DNA from: Listeria grandensis FSL F6-0971
Lineage (GTDB): Bacteria; Bacillota; Bacilli; Lactobacillales; Listeriaceae
DNA: 64,000 nucleotides
Reading direction: 5' to 3'
Assembly: GCF_000525835.1 (NCBI RefSeq)
Contig: NZ_AODD01000026.1
Location: 1-64,000 of the forward strand
The position numbers and the translations under genes are program-made. A model generated the notes under the pieces. The model was not told the DNA's origin. It saw only the letters and a program-made list of their open reading frames with translations, and ran no database searches. Positions 10,960 to 19,932 of the stretch are shown in pieces (position 1 is the first letter of the stretch; each line of letters opens with the position of its first letter).

Positions 10960-11196
10960 CTACTTTTTATTTCTTTTTACTCTTCTCCTAGCAAATAACA
11001 ACAATCCAATAATAAAAAATAGCATTCCATAAAATCCTGATTCTAAAAATTCACCACTTACTATAAAATCACGATGTACTATATATTCTATCAAAATAGT
11101 TACTCCACTACTTACACCAACTATTATCCAGACACTCCAATAAGGATGATCCTCATAAAAATCATTCCATTTTTTTAACAATGTCCTCGCCTCCAT
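10960..11196 (-). CDS. Small two-TM membrane protein, companion/immunity-like (copy 1)
   Basis: 78 aa from ATG 11196, six bases after the stop of the secreted repeat protein, so translation is probably coupled. A TTG at 11181 with a better-placed GGAGG is an alternative start. It has an N-terminal KKWNDFYEDHPYWSVW box, two membrane segments joined by a longer loop than in copy 2, and a basic tail (RRRVKRNKK). It is paralogous to 9681-9866. The pairing with a secreted protein suggests self-protection or export help; neither is shown. Confidence 0.72.
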   Translation of the reverse strand: MEARTLLKKWNDFYEDHPYWSVWIIVGVSSGVTILIEYIVHRDFIVSGEFLESGFYGMLFFIIGLLLFARRRVKRNKK

Positions 11197-11202
11197 TAAC
11201 CA

Positions 11203-13602
11203 CTATTTAGTGGTATATCTAGATGCAACTTGTTTTCCAGCTGCATTGTATCCCCACTGTTTGTAAAAACCAATCCAACCGTTTTTGTTTTTATCCCATT
11301 TTTTAGCCAATGCCCTACCAGGTGCTTGACCATATTTTGACAATGACGCACCTCCTATCAGGCTTGAGATAGCCCAAGCTGGGATTCCGAACATCGCTAT
11401 ACTACCTGCTAATCCAGAGTAAAAAGCAAGATTGAGCGCTCCCTCTGCTACAGTTGTTGATACAGCAATGTGCGTATAACTCCATGCCCCCCACCTTGAT
11501 ACTTGTGTAGAACCTGCCGCTCTTAGTAATCCTAATTCCTCATCAGAGACAATAATATAACCATTTTCTTCATCAACATCAGGACCTATCTCTTCCGATT
11601 CTTCATCCGCGTCCCCAGCACTTGGATATATTTGAACGACGTTCCCTTCTACTACAGTTCTTGCACCATCAATAGGTAAAGCTTCAATCTCTATTGTATT
11701 ATTTTGATTGAGAGCAATCGTTTGCCCATCTTTGTCATAGGCAGTAACCCTTGTCCAGTATACATTTTTATCAGAATAACTGCTCCCATTTACCTTGTAA
11801 ACAAGACTTGGAATAATCGTTAGTTCTGATCCTTCCCCATCTAAATGTAGTGAACCTTTTCCTTGGCTTATTTCGTCAGATGTAGACCACACATTTTTAA
11901 ATTGTGACGTCCAGCCTGTGGCTGTCTCTACATCAAATCTATTGTATCTTAATCCGTCAAAAACCCATACTATATACCCTTGGGCTCCTGTTACCTCATT
12001 CCAGTATAAATCAATAGCCCCTACTTTATCATCAATTCCTCTCGATGATAAGTTCACATCATCAATTGTTTTATACGGCATTGTCACAACTCCTGCTTCA
12101 GATACCGGAGCCTCTCCATCAGCTAGGACTGCTATAACGCGAGTGTAATAGAATAAACGATCACTGTAGTTTACATTCGGATTGGCTTTGTTCGCTGCGG
12201 TATATGTCTGCATCGGATCCATTGGTAGCTCACTACCTGTCCCATCTGTATGCAATTGGTAGTTTCCATTCGCAATATCTGTTTTGGATGCCCATAATTT
12301 CTTCCCTTTGGTACTCCAGTTCGTTGTTTTACCTACGTTTACGTATTGGTAGTTAAAACCGTTGAACAGCCCAACTTTATAGGAAATGGCATCCGCAACT
12401 GGTTGCCAACTGACATCCAAATACCCTTTACTTGCATCCTCTTCTGAACGATAACTCGTTACCGTCGGTTTCGCCATCTGCTCGATTGGCATGCTTGCAT
12501 CTGTAATATCCGATGTTGGACCGTCTCCCCACGGATAAACGGCCAGAATACGCACAATATATTTCTTCTGGTTGCGCAAGCCAAACGTACTTCCTGCTTG
12601 GTAACCATTCTCATACAATGCACGTGGATCACTCGCAAATTCCACGCCCTTGCCATCTTGGTGGAACTTGTATTGTTTATTAGCTATTTCCGATTGTGTT
12701 GGGAATATTTTCTTCCCTTTGGTAGACCAATTGGTCACATTTCCTGTGTTGAAATACTCATAATTATAGCCATTGCTGATCACTACTTTATAATCAATCG
12801 CACCGGATACGGCTTGCCATGAGATATCCATGTACCCTGTACTAGTTCCTGCACCATTTGATACCGTTTTAATGGTTGATTTCTCTGGTTTCGCTGGTAA
12901 TGTTTCTGGTGGCATAACCGCCTCCGTGATATCCGATGTTGGGCCATCTCCGCTAGCATAGATGGCTAAAATACGGACAATATATTTCTTTTGTCCACGC
13001 AATGTCCAGGTCGTTCCTGCTTTAAACGTATTTTCATAGAGCTGTGTTGGATCATTCGCAAATTCTGTTCCTTTTCCATCCGTATGGAAACGATATAGCC
13101 CTTTGTCTAGTTCTGCTTTGGTAGGAAAAATGCCTTTGCCTTTCGTCGTCCACGATGTCACATTTCCTACTGAAAAGTACTCGTAGTTATAGCCGTTACC
13201 AATGATGACTTTATAACCCGTTGCACCTGGCATCGCTTTCCACGATAAATTCATGGCGCCTGTACCTGTGCCAACACCGTTCGACACGGTTTTTATCGTT
13301 GCTTTTTCTGGTTTATCCTGCACACTTCTTAACATTCTTTTACCCTCATAGTAAGGATCTTTCCAATCGCCGTCTACCTTCACGGAAGAGACTTCTGTCT
13401 TCTCATCTTCTGTCATTTGTGTGTCTTGCTGTTCATTTTCCGTTTGTTCTTCTACAACTTCTGTTTTTTCTGGCGTGCCTTCTATTGTTCCTTCTGCTGG
13501 TGGCACTCCTTGTTCCGCATACGGTTCGTACGCTGGAATCGTAGACACGATCATTGTAATAGCGATCGTGACTAAAAGTAATCGTGATAGTCCCTTTTTC
13601 AT
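11203..13602 (-). CDS. Secreted four-repeat (FN3-like) protein with conserved C-terminal module
   Basis: 799 aa. A cleavable signal peptide (about residues 1-28) is followed by a Glu/Thr-rich stretch. Four related repeats of about 125-140 residues begin near 98, 238, 376 and 512. Each has the pattern xxLSWxxVxGAxxYKVxxxNGxNYxYFxVGxxTxWxTKGK. They look like fibronectin-III-type sandwiches with an insertion. The last 100 residues hold a Gly/Ala-rich hydrophobic stretch (AFYSGLAGSIAMFGIPAW) and the tail AKKWDKNKNGW..RYTTK. The ATG follows AAGGGG. The tail plus the adjacent two-TM gene suggests a secreted effector or bacteriocin-like module on an adhesive stalk. The function is unknown. Confidence 0.75.
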   Translation of the reverse strand: MKKGLSRLLLVTIAITMIVSTIPAYEPYAEQGVPPAEGTIEGTPEKTEVVEEQTENEQQDTQMTEDEKTEVSSVKVDGDWKDPYYEGKRMLRSVQDKPEKATIKTVSNGVGTGTGAMNLSWKAMPGATGYKVIIGNGYNYEYFSVGNVTSWTTKGKGIFPTKAELDKGLYRFHTDGKGTEFANDPTQLYENTFKAGTTWTLRGQKKYIVRILAIYASGDGPTSDITEAVMPPETLPAKPEKSTIKTVSNGAGTSTGYMDISWQAVSGAIDYKVVISNGYNYEYFNTGNVTNWSTKGKKIFPTQSEIANKQYKFHQDGKGVEFASDPRALYENGYQAGSTFGLRNQKKYIVRILAVYPWGDGPTSDITDASMPIEQMAKPTVTSYRSEEDASKGYLDVSWQPVADAISYKVGLFNGFNYQYVNVGKTTNWSTKGKKLWASKTDIANGNYQLHTDGTGSELPMDPMQTYTAANKANPNVNYSDRLFYYTRVIAVLADGEAPVSEAGVVTMPYKTIDDVNLSSRGIDDKVGAIDLYWNEVTGAQGYIVWVFDGLRYNRFDVETATGWTSQFKNVWSTSDEISQGKGSLHLDGEGSELTIIPSLVYKVNGSSYSDKNVYWTRVTAYDKDGQTIALNQNNTIEIEALPIDGARTVVEGNVVQIYPSAGDADEESEEIGPDVDEENGYIIVSDEELGLLRAAGSTQVSRWGAWSYTHIAVSTTVAEGALNLAFYSGLAGSIAMFGIPAWAISSLIGGASLSKYGQAPGRALAKKWDKNKNGWIGFYKQWGYNAAGKQVASRYTTK

Positions 13603-14071
13603 CTTGTTAAGCCCCTTTTCTGTTTGTAATTGAGCAATACACCTCCACTAAAATGTATCACACAACACTTGTAGATAGCAATCTCTTTTTTCTTATATTT
13701 GTAAATATGGGAGAACCATTGTCGCGTATTTCTCCCATTAATCCACTAGAAAACCTTGCTAATATTGGGTTCATCTAAAACTTTCGACTCCTAGTTATGA
13801 CACGTCAAAAAACACGGAAACAACCCACATTAAAAAAGCGTCAAAACTTATAAGTTTTGACACCACAAAAAAAATGGTACTACGCGTGCCTCCATTTCAC
13901 TTTTCCTATATATAGACTTAAAATCAGTAAGTGTAATTTAACTTAGAAAATTGACGCCATTTAAATGCCAAAAATCCAAATAACCCCTTTTCCTTAAAAT
14001 ACTCGAATATGGGGGATTTGTTCCTTGTCACAAAGCCTATTACCTTTTTTAAAATCTGTAATAACCCATCG
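13603..14071. other. Upstream region of the secreted repeat gene
   Basis: No supportable ORF. It contains a 9-bp inverted repeat (ATGGGAGAA..TTCTCCCAT, about 13707-13738) and the 22-bp palindrome listed separately. The part next to 14071 has a weak minus-strand stem that could end the HhH-SnoaL gene. Confidence 0.4.
13840..13861. promoter_or_regulatory. 22-bp perfect palindrome, candidate operator
   Basis: GTCAAAACTTA is followed by its exact reverse complement. It has the same arms and the same spacing (GTCAAAA-N8-TTTTGAC) as the palindrome at 9595-9616. It lies about 240 bp upstream of the 799-aa secreted protein. Confidence 0.6.
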
Positions 14072-14665
14072 TTATTTTTCTATGACTACGAATGAGGTTA
14101 ATTCTGAGATTTTGGCGTCTTTTTTGTTGCTTTTGAAGGTGAAGATGTCGGAGTAGTAGACGTGTTTTCCTTGTTTATCGGTGACGGTTCCATGCGAGGA
14201 GCCTTCTTTGCCGTGAGTTAGGAGCGTCTGGATTTCTAGTGTGCTGATTTCTTGGAGGTGGGCTAAGACTTCTGTAATGAACGCTTCTCGACCTTTTATT
14301 TGGAACTCTCCTGGTACATTCCAGATGAAGTTCTCTTCTAGTAAGTCTTCCAGTATGGCTCGGTCGCCTGATGCTGCTGCAATAAGATAGTCTCGGATTA
14401 TGCGTTTTTTAGGTGCATTGTCGCATTTAATATCACATAATACTGCAAAATCTATAGCCGGTGCCATGCTGTTCTGTGGGGACTCTTTGAACGTTAATCC
14501 TTGTTCTATCAAGGCTTCTCCCAAGATGCGAACTGCTTTCGGCCCAACCCCGTGTATTTTTAAAAGGGTTTTTTCGTCGTGCGCTGCAACTTGCTCTAGT
14601 GTTGTGATGTTGATTGTTTGTAATGCCCTCGTCGCTGGTTTGCCAATGCTAGGTAACATTGTCAT
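14072..14665 (-). CDS. Helix-hairpin-helix / SnoaL-like fusion protein
   Basis: 197 aa. Residues 1-55 carry paired helix-hairpin-helix elements (LPSIGKPATRAL and LLKIHGVGPKAVRIL) of the kind that bind DNA without sequence specificity. Residues about 85-195 look like a SnoaL/NTF2-type cone domain (RDYLIAAASGDRAILEDLL.. NFIWNVPGEF..IKGREAF). The fusion suggests a DNA-associated protein or a small-ligand enzyme. The ATG lies 7 nt after AAAGGAGG. It stands alone between rsmI and the island. Confidence 0.65.
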   Translation of the reverse strand: MTMLPSIGKPATRALQTINITTLEQVAAHDEKTLLKIHGVGPKAVRILGEALIEQGLTFKESPQNSMAPAIDFAVLCDIKCDNAPKKRIIRDYLIAAASGDRAILEDLLEENFIWNVPGEFQIKGREAFITEVLAHLQEISTLEIQTLLTHGKEGSSHGTVTDKQGKHVYYSDIFTFKSNKKDAKISELTSFVVIEK

Positions 14666-14898
14666 TGTAACTCCTCCTTTTTCTTACTGATTCTATTATA
14701 GCAAGCGCAACCATTTTTATGCAAAAACTATGATGTGCTTCTAATTGTGACGTATAATGAGAATATCATCCTATGAAAGAGTGTGCTTATATGAATCCGC
14801 TCTGATGCTTGTTCTTTCTGTTGTATCCATTTATTCCACTTGGTATTTTCTTAGCCATATGGACATTGATTTATAACGTGAAGGCGCTGAATAATAAC
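14666..14898. other. Gap upstream of the HhH-SnoaL gene
   Basis: No complete ORF. A plus-strand reading of 30-odd residues (FIPLGIFLAIWTLIYNVKALNNN) looks like a membrane-protein remnant but is cut by a TGA just after its only ATG. Confidence 0.3.
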
Positions 14899-14939
14899 AA
14901 AAAATCGTCAACCCTGATTTGCGTGGGCTGGCGATTTTC
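14899..14939 (-). terminator. Terminator of the holB-rsmI operon
   Basis: On the minus strand AAAATCGCCAGCCC and GGGTTGACGATTTT form the stem, followed by TTTTGTT, directly after rsmI. Confidence 0.8.
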
Positions 14940-14951
14940 TTTTCCATCTAT

Positions 14952-15833
14952 TTATAGCTCGTGATAAGCCTGGTAAACTTCGCGTTTTGGGAGTTGGCGG
15001 GTTTTCATGACTTGTTTGATCGCTTCTTTTGCGGACACCGATTCATCTTCCATAACTTTTTCGACGTGTTCTTTGATCGGGATGGCCATCCACCAAACTT
15101 CTTCGTCTTCGCTTGGTGCTTCTTCGTTTCCTTCGACAATAATGCAAAATTCACCGCGGATTTCGGTTTCTTTTGCCCATTCCAGCGCTTCTTCGATCGT
15201 TCCTCGCAAAAATTCTTCGTACTTCTTCGTCAACTCGCGACATAATACGATTTTGCGGGTGCTTCCAATTACTTTGTTCATCGCTTTTAAAACTTCTTTA
15301 AGGCGATGCGGGGATTCGTAAATGATCCATGTTTCTTCGCGTCGGTTTAAGCGGCCCAGTGCTTCTTCTCGGTCTTTATTGCCACGCGGTAAAAAGCCGT
15401 AAAAGAAGAACGGTTGTGGTGCTAAGCCTGAGGCGATGAGGGCAGTGAGCGCGGCATTGGCGCCTGGAAGTGGCACAACCGTGATGCCTGCTTCGATTGC
15501 AGCGCCTACTAGTTCGTAACCTGGGTCAGATATCGATGGCATTCCTGCATCGCTCACGACCGCAATCGTTGTTCCAGTCTGTAATTTCTGGATAAGCTCA
15601 TCTTGGCGTGTCGTTTTATTATGTTCATGATAACTGACCATTTTTGTATGTATGTCAAAATGATTGAGTAACTTAATCGTGTTACGTGTATCTTCCGCTG
15701 CGATCAGGTCCGCTTCTTGCAAAATTCGAATCGCACGCATCGTCATGTCTTCTAAATTGCCAATCGGTGTTGGTACCAGATACAGCGTTCCTTTTGCATC
15801 ACCTGTTTCAGTAAAGCTTTTTTGGCTTTTCAT
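14952..15833 (-). CDS. rsmI: 16S rRNA (cytidine1402-2'-O)-methyltransferase
   Basis: 293 aa, normal length. The tetrapyrrole-methylase fold shows LYLVPTPIGNLEDMT, AAEDTR, SYHEHN, VSDAGMPSISDPG (SAM pocket) and PLPGANAALTALIASGL. It uses SAM to 2'-O-methylate C1402 in the 30S decoding centre. It is the last gene of the holB-ricT-yabA-yabB-yazA-rsmI run, 9 nt after yazA. AAGGAG lies 12 nt before ATG, a rather long spacing that includes the palindrome GTGAGCTCAC. Confidence 0.93.
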   Translation of the reverse strand: MKSQKSFTETGDAKGTLYLVPTPIGNLEDMTMRAIRILQEADLIAAEDTRNTIKLLNHFDIHTKMVSYHEHNKTTRQDELIQKLQTGTTIAVVSDAGMPSISDPGYELVGAAIEAGITVVPLPGANAALTALIASGLAPQPFFFYGFLPRGNKDREEALGRLNRREETWIIYESPHRLKEVLKAMNKVIGSTRKIVLCRELTKKYEEFLRGTIEEALEWAKETEIRGEFCIIVEGNEEAPSEDEEVWWMAIPIKEHVEKVMEDESVSAKEAIKQVMKTRQLPKREVYQAYHEL

Positions 15834-15842
15834 ATCGTGAGC

Positions 15843-16106
15843 TCACTCCTTATTGTCTTGTAAATACTGATCTTTATCTTTACGTGGTAACTTTTTGAAG
15901 GCGGCTTCGGCTTTGGTTGCCGCAGAGCGTGTCGCGAAACATTCGGAATGAATCACTCGAACTGGGCGTCGGTTTCGCGTATATTTGCAACGTATCCCAG
16001 CGTTGTGTTCGGCCTCCCGGCGCGCTACATCTGTCGTATAACCGCCGTAATAGGAACCGTCTTTGCATGCCAATACATAAAAATAATGCGTATCACTCTT
16101 TGCCAT
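15843..16106 (-). CDS. yazA: GIY-YIG nuclease superfamily protein YazA
   Basis: 87 aa single-domain GIY-YIG protein of the UPF0213/YazA group. [17 protein letters not shown] carries the family motif. The conserved Arg ([11 protein letters not shown]) and the C-terminal Glu ([11 protein letters not shown]) are present. The cellular role of this group is not well established. It overlaps the 3' end of yabB by 14 nt, so the two are translationally coupled. GGGAG precedes the ATG. Confidence 0.9.
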   Translation of the reverse strand: MAKSDTHYFYVLACKDGSYYGGYTTDVARREAEHNAGIRCKYTRNRRPVRVIHSECFATRSAATKAEAAFKKLPRKDKDQYLQDNKE

Positions 16107-16833
16107 ATAGTAACTCCCTCACTTGCGCCGTGTACTCACCGTCTGCGGTTTGCGTGATGATTGGCGGTAAATATTTCACACCGGGCTTGCCGCCTTTCGT
16201 GCCTTCAATTAGAATCGTGTTTGCTTCTCGTTCTATGCGTGGATGCACAAATTGAATTCGTTTTGGTTCAAGGCCGTATTCCCGCATGATATCGATGATT
16301 TCAAGCAAGCGCTCTGGACGATGTACAAAACTTGCCTTGCCGCCTTGCTTCAACAAATCCGCTGCAACTTGAATCGTATCGCGCAATGTGCAATGTACTT
16401 CATGCCGGGCGATGCGCAAATGCTCGTTTTCATTTTTGACGTGCGTGGAACCCATCGCGAAATACGGCGGATTACAGATTACAAAACCATTTTTCCCTTT
16501 TCCGAGAATCGGCACGACTTCCCTTAAATCTTGCTGCAAAATTTCAATCTGATCCGTAAGATTGTTGTAATCGATGCTACGACGCGCCATGTCCGCGAGC
16601 CTTTCTTGAATTTCTACACCAATGATCGGCACCTTGGTCCGCGAACTAATCAATAGTGGGATGATTCCATTACCACTACACAAATCGATAATGCGTCCAC
16701 CTTTTTGATACGGTATATAGCTGAACCTTGCCAGTAACACTGCATCCAAAGAGAAGGAAAACACCGATGGGCTCTGAATAATGCGCAAGTCCTCCGCTAA
16801 TAAATGGTCTAATCGCTCATCTCCAATTAACAT
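16093..16833 (-). CDS. yabB: tRNA1(Val) (adenine37-N6)-methyltransferase-like, YabB
   Basis: 246 aa Rossmann-fold N6-adenine methyltransferase. Motif I is [14 protein letters not shown]. The catalytic NPPY is in [11 protein letters not shown]. The N-terminal [16 protein letters not shown] is typical of TrmN6/YabB. It likely methylates A37 of a tRNA; the substrate is assigned by family only. GAGGTG lies before ATG. A GGC..GGGGCC hairpin followed by ATTTTTTAG sits between it and yabA (about 16850-16880) and may attenuate read-through. Confidence 0.88.
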   Translation of the reverse strand: MLIGDERLDHLLAEDLRIIQSPSVFSFSLDAVLLARFSYIPYQKGGRIIDLCSGNGIIPLLISSRTKVPIIGVEIQERLADMARRSIDYNNLTDQIEILQQDLREVVPILGKGKNGFVICNPPYFAMGSTHVKNENEHLRIARHEVHCTLRDTIQVAADLLKQGGKASFVHRPERLLEIIDIMREYGLEPKRIQFVHPRIEREANTILIEGTKGGKPGVKYLPPIITQTADGEYTAQVRELLYGKE

Positions 16834-16885
16834 CTAAATCACCTCTAAAAAATGGCCCCCTCTTTATATAAGAGAAAGCCGCGTT

Positions 16886-17275
16886 TTACTTTTTATTTAA
16901 TAACGACATGCAGAATAGACAATCTTCATCGTTTCCACGTGGGCTTCCAAAATGCACGTTGCAAATATGGAAGCCTTCTTTATACAGTTTGACTAGATTG
17001 TCGTAACCTTCGCCAACTTCGATCATTTGGCGCATCGCTTCTTTGCGAGCTGGTGCCATCGCGCCAAGCTCTTTTTCAGCTGGCACTTGGCTCACATGTT
17101 GAGTTCCGTCCAGTTCTTCTAAACGACGACGCAAATGTTCATTTTCTAAGTTTAAGCGATTGTTCTCTTCTAACATCTCGCCTAAGTTTTGTTTTAAGTC
17201 GCCAAGTTGTTGGTATAACTCGCCGATTTGTTCTTCCATATTACTGACTGAATCAAAGAGCGCTTTTTTGTCCAT
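16886..17275 (-). CDS. yabA: DNA replication initiation control protein YabA
   Basis: 129 aa. The N-terminal leucine-zipper coiled coil ([19 protein letters not shown]) forms the tetramer. The C-terminus has the zinc-binding [19 protein letters not shown]. YabA binds DnaA and the DnaN clamp and limits re-initiation. It lies 11 nt after ricT, upstream of yabB, as in Bacillus. Confidence 0.93.
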   Translation of the reverse strand: MDKKALFDSVSNMEEQIGELYQQLGDLKQNLGEMLEENNRLNLENEHLRRRLEELDGTQHVSQVPAEKELGAMAPARKEAMRQMIEVGEGYDNLVKLYKEGFHICNVHFGSPRGNDEDCLFCMSLLNKK

Positions 17276-17286
17276 CGGCGTTCACC

Positions 17287-18117
17287 TCATGACTTCGCGG
17301 TTGCTTTTGAAAAGGCATTAAAGGGACGTAATTCTTCTAATGCATATTCAATGACCGCGTCTTGATCTGGTAATCTAACTTGCATAATTCGGCCAAGCAG
17401 ATTAATGCCCACAACCCGCGCCTTGCCATCTGGTGTGACAACGCTTTGGCCTACATCAGGCATTTCTTTCTTCGCCGCTTCGTATTCATCGTTCTCATAC
17501 TTCAAACAACACATTAAACGACCGCAAAGGCCAGAAATCTTCGTCGGATTCAGCGATAAATTCTGATCTTTCGCCATTTTGATCGACACTGGTTCGAAAT
17601 CTCCTAAAAACGTCGAACAACACAGCATCCGGCCACATGGGCCAATCCCGCCGAGTAATTTCGCTTCATCTCGTACACCGATTTGGCGCAATTCAATTCG
17701 CGTCCGGAAAATCGACGCTAAGTCTTTCACAAGTTCTCGGAAATCGACGCGTCCTTCGGCAGTGAAGTAAAAAATAATTTTATTACGATCAAATGTATAA
17801 TCAACATCCACTAAGTTCATCTCAATGTTGTGTTCATGAATCTTCTCGTCACAGAGTAGAAAAGCGCGCTGACAAGATGCCGCATTCTCCTCTACACATT
17901 TATAATCTGCGTCTGTTGCAACACGTATCACCCGTTTTAGAGGCATAACAACATCCTCTTCATCGACGTCACGCGGAGCAATAACTGCTTTCCCAAACTC
18001 AATTCCTTGTGCGTTTTCAACAATAACACCCTGGCCCTCTTTGATCGTGAGCTTCTCGGGCGAAAAATAATATATTTTACCGGCTTCTTTAAATCGAACG
18101 CCTACAATTTTTGGCAA
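17287..18117 (-). CDS. ricT: PSP1/RicT family regulatory iron-sulfur protein
   Basis: 276 aa. It carries the PSP1 C-terminal domain with the cysteine clusters CGRMLCC and CGRLMCC. In Bacillus, RicT (YaaT) forms the Fe-S RicAFT complex that promotes RNase Y-dependent mRNA processing and phosphorelay activity. The stop lies 5 nt upstream of holB's end in operon order, showing tight coupling. Confidence 0.9.
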   Translation of the reverse strand: MPKIVGVRFKEAGKIYYFSPEKLTIKEGQGVIVENAQGIEFGKAVIAPRDVDEEDVVMPLKRVIRVATDADYKCVEENAASCQRAFLLCDEKIHEHNIEMNLVDVDYTFDRNKIIFYFTAEGRVDFRELVKDLASIFRTRIELRQIGVRDEAKLLGGIGPCGRMLCCSTFLGDFEPVSIKMAKDQNLSLNPTKISGLCGRLMCCLKYENDEYEAAKKEMPDVGQSVVTPDGKARVVGINLLGRIMQVRLPDQDAVIEYALEELRPFNAFSKATAKS

Positions 18118-18122
18118 TTAGA

Positions 18123-19115
18123 CTACCTCCCTTGAATTTTGAGTACGAGCTGCTCCATTAATAGTTGTGTATTCATATTGGAATCTAGTTTGCGCTTGGC
18201 TTCTAGGATAATTTCCATTTCAGCAGTCGTATCTGTGAGTGACTTCCGTAAGATGCCTTGTTTTAGCATCGGTTCTTGTTCCATACAAATCGGACGATAA
18301 TCGTCGTTTAGGGACAGATGCAGGCGGTCACGATACAAAAGTAGCAACATTTCTAAGCCCAGATGCAACTGCGGCTTATCTTTAAAAACAGGCATCCACG
18401 ATTCATGAATGAGCAAAATAGGATCTACACCCTGATGATGTAGCCCTTCGTATAGTTTCACCGTCACATTGCGCGCTTCGGCAAACCACTCATCTTCATT
18501 CCAAACGAGCGCCTGCTCTGCATTTCCAGCAACACTTGCTAACACGCGTGCCTTCTGCTCCAAAACACCTTGTGCGATTAAGTTACTAACAAATGCTTCA
18601 AACGGCAAAGCCCGAAAGCTAACTGGTTGCAACCTTGACTGAATCGTTGGTAAGATCTGTTGCGGATTTGCGGTAAGGAATAAAATCAACATCCCACCAT
18701 CTGGTTCTTCTATAAATTTAAGCAAAGAATTGGCAGATTGGACTGTCATCTTATCAGCGCTGTCGATAATCAAAACCTTGCGATCCGATTCCATACCGCG
18801 CTTAGATAACTCCTGCTTCAATTCCCGTACTTGATCAATTTTGATACTGTTGCCATCTGGTTCTAGCCAATGAACATCGGGGTGGTTATCATTTTCGATT
18901 CGCAGACAATTATTGCACGTGCCACAAGCAAGTTCCCCGTCGCTCTTCTCCAAGCAAAAACGAGTCTGGGCAAGCCACTTAGCCGTGCGCTTCTTACCAG
19001 TTCCACGCGCGCCTTCTAGCAAATAACCATGTGCCAACCGATCTGTCAGAATACTTTTGATGAACAATTGCATCGCGATCGGTTGCATCGCTTGCAGATC
19101 AGCTTGTCGTCCCAC
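18123..19115 (-). CDS. holB: DNA polymerase III delta' subunit
   Basis: 330 aa AAA+ clamp-loader subunit. It shows GARGTGKKRTAKW (modified P-loop), a four-cysteine zinc module (CGTCNNC), IDSADKMTVQSANSLLKFIEEP and the SRC-like IQSRLQ. It works with DnaX and HolA to load the sliding clamp. Start is GTG 19115, with GGAGGGGG upstream. It is the first gene of the six-gene operon. The usual neighbour yaaR, between darA and holB in Bacillus, is not present. Confidence 0.92.
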   Translation of the reverse strand: MGRQADLQAMQPIAMQLFIKSILTDRLAHGYLLEGARGTGKKRTAKWLAQTRFCLEKSDGELACGTCNNCLRIENDNHPDVHWLEPDGNSIKIDQVRELKQELSKRGMESDRKVLIIDSADKMTVQSANSLLKFIEEPDGGMLILFLTANPQQILPTIQSRLQPVSFRALPFEAFVSNLIAQGVLEQKARVLASVAGNAEQALVWNEDEWFAEARNVTVKLYEGLHHQGVDPILLIHESWMPVFKDKPQLHLGLEMLLLLYRDRLHLSLNDDYRPICMEQEPMLKQGILRKSLTDTTAEMEIILEAKRKLDSNMNTQLLMEQLVLKIQGR

Positions 19116-19195
19116 GAAAAACCCCCTCCAATCATTTCTCTACATTATAACATGACAGGCAAGGTTGTGGCGCTAATTTAGCTAAAAAAGTTGGT

Positions 19196-19690
19196 TTAAA
19201 ATTCTTCGCCTCGCATTATCGCAAGAACACGTGTATTCGGTAAGTAACGCTTGATTTCGCGCAGTTTGGCGTATGTTTCCAAGTCATCCGTGTATTCCGC
19301 CAACTGCATTGCCACAGCGCTACTTCGACTTACACCGGCGTTGCAATGCACGACAATTTGGCTGATTTCATCAAATTGGTCCACAAAATCGTGAATAATT
19401 TCGGCATGCTTTTTATTGAAAAGCATCATTTCGTCGGATTCTTTTTTACTCAACCCCCAATAATCGTCTTCTTCATTAATGTCGTTGAAGTTGATCTCCA
19501 GAATCCCCTGATATTGGCCAGGATCTTTTATCTTTGCAAACGCTTTATCTTTATCGGCAATGCGAATCATAATCGGCGTTTTTCCAATTGGATCAAACGA
19601 GGTTGCAATTACTTCTGGTAAGGCAATGATGGGCAATGTATATGGATCAAAGTCAATTTGACGATGTTTCTCATTAATATAATTAGCCAC
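19196..19690 (-). CDS. Dual-specificity/tyrosine-type protein phosphatase
   Basis: 164 aa from GTG 19690, which has AGGAG 9 nt upstream; an ATG at 19708 is in frame but lacks an SD. The active-site loop is IVVHCNAGVSRSSAVA, the CX5R signature with Cys nucleophile and invariant Arg. The upstream DINEEDDYWG probably supplies the general-acid aspartate. The size fits a minimal cysteine phosphatase. It is single-gene, and its substrate is unknown. Confidence 0.8.
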   Translation of the reverse strand: MANYINEKHRQIDFDPYTLPIIALPEVIATSFDPIGKTPIMIRIADKDKAFAKIKDPGQYQGILEINFNDINEEDDYWGLSKKESDEMMLFNKKHAEIIHDFVDQFDEISQIVVHCNAGVSRSSAVAMQLAEYTDDLETYAKLREIKRYLPNTRVLAIMRGEEF

Positions 19691-19871
19691 TTTTCTCACT
19701 CTCCTCATTCACCGAGCAGCTTTTTCTCACTCTTTCATTCTAGCATTTATTTGCGAATTCCCCTACTGTTAACGCCTTATTTTTGTGATCTATTTCACCT
19801 TGTCTAAAACAGACAAACGATTTTAAAACTTTATATGAAACGTCTAAGGAAATACATTTAGCGACATGCTA

Positions 19872-19898
19872 TATTTAACATAAAGAAAGCGTTTTCTT
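19872..19898 (+). promoter_or_regulatory. Promoter with cre site for the allantoin permease
   Basis: TGCTATATT (about 19868-19876) is an extended -10. Just downstream, AAGAAAGCGTTTTCTT (19883-19898) matches the CcpA catabolite-response element. A cre overlapping the start region implies carbon catabolite repression of the puc genes. Confidence 0.7.
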
Positions 19899-19932
19899 AC
19901 TATATGTAAACAAAAAGGAGGAAAAAAACGAT

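Noticed and set aside
14786..14898. Plus-strand hydrophobic reading (LLYPFIPLGIFLAIW..) as a small membrane gene
   Set aside because: The only nearby ATG is followed by a TGA four codons later, the reading runs through the rsmI terminator, and no SD fits.
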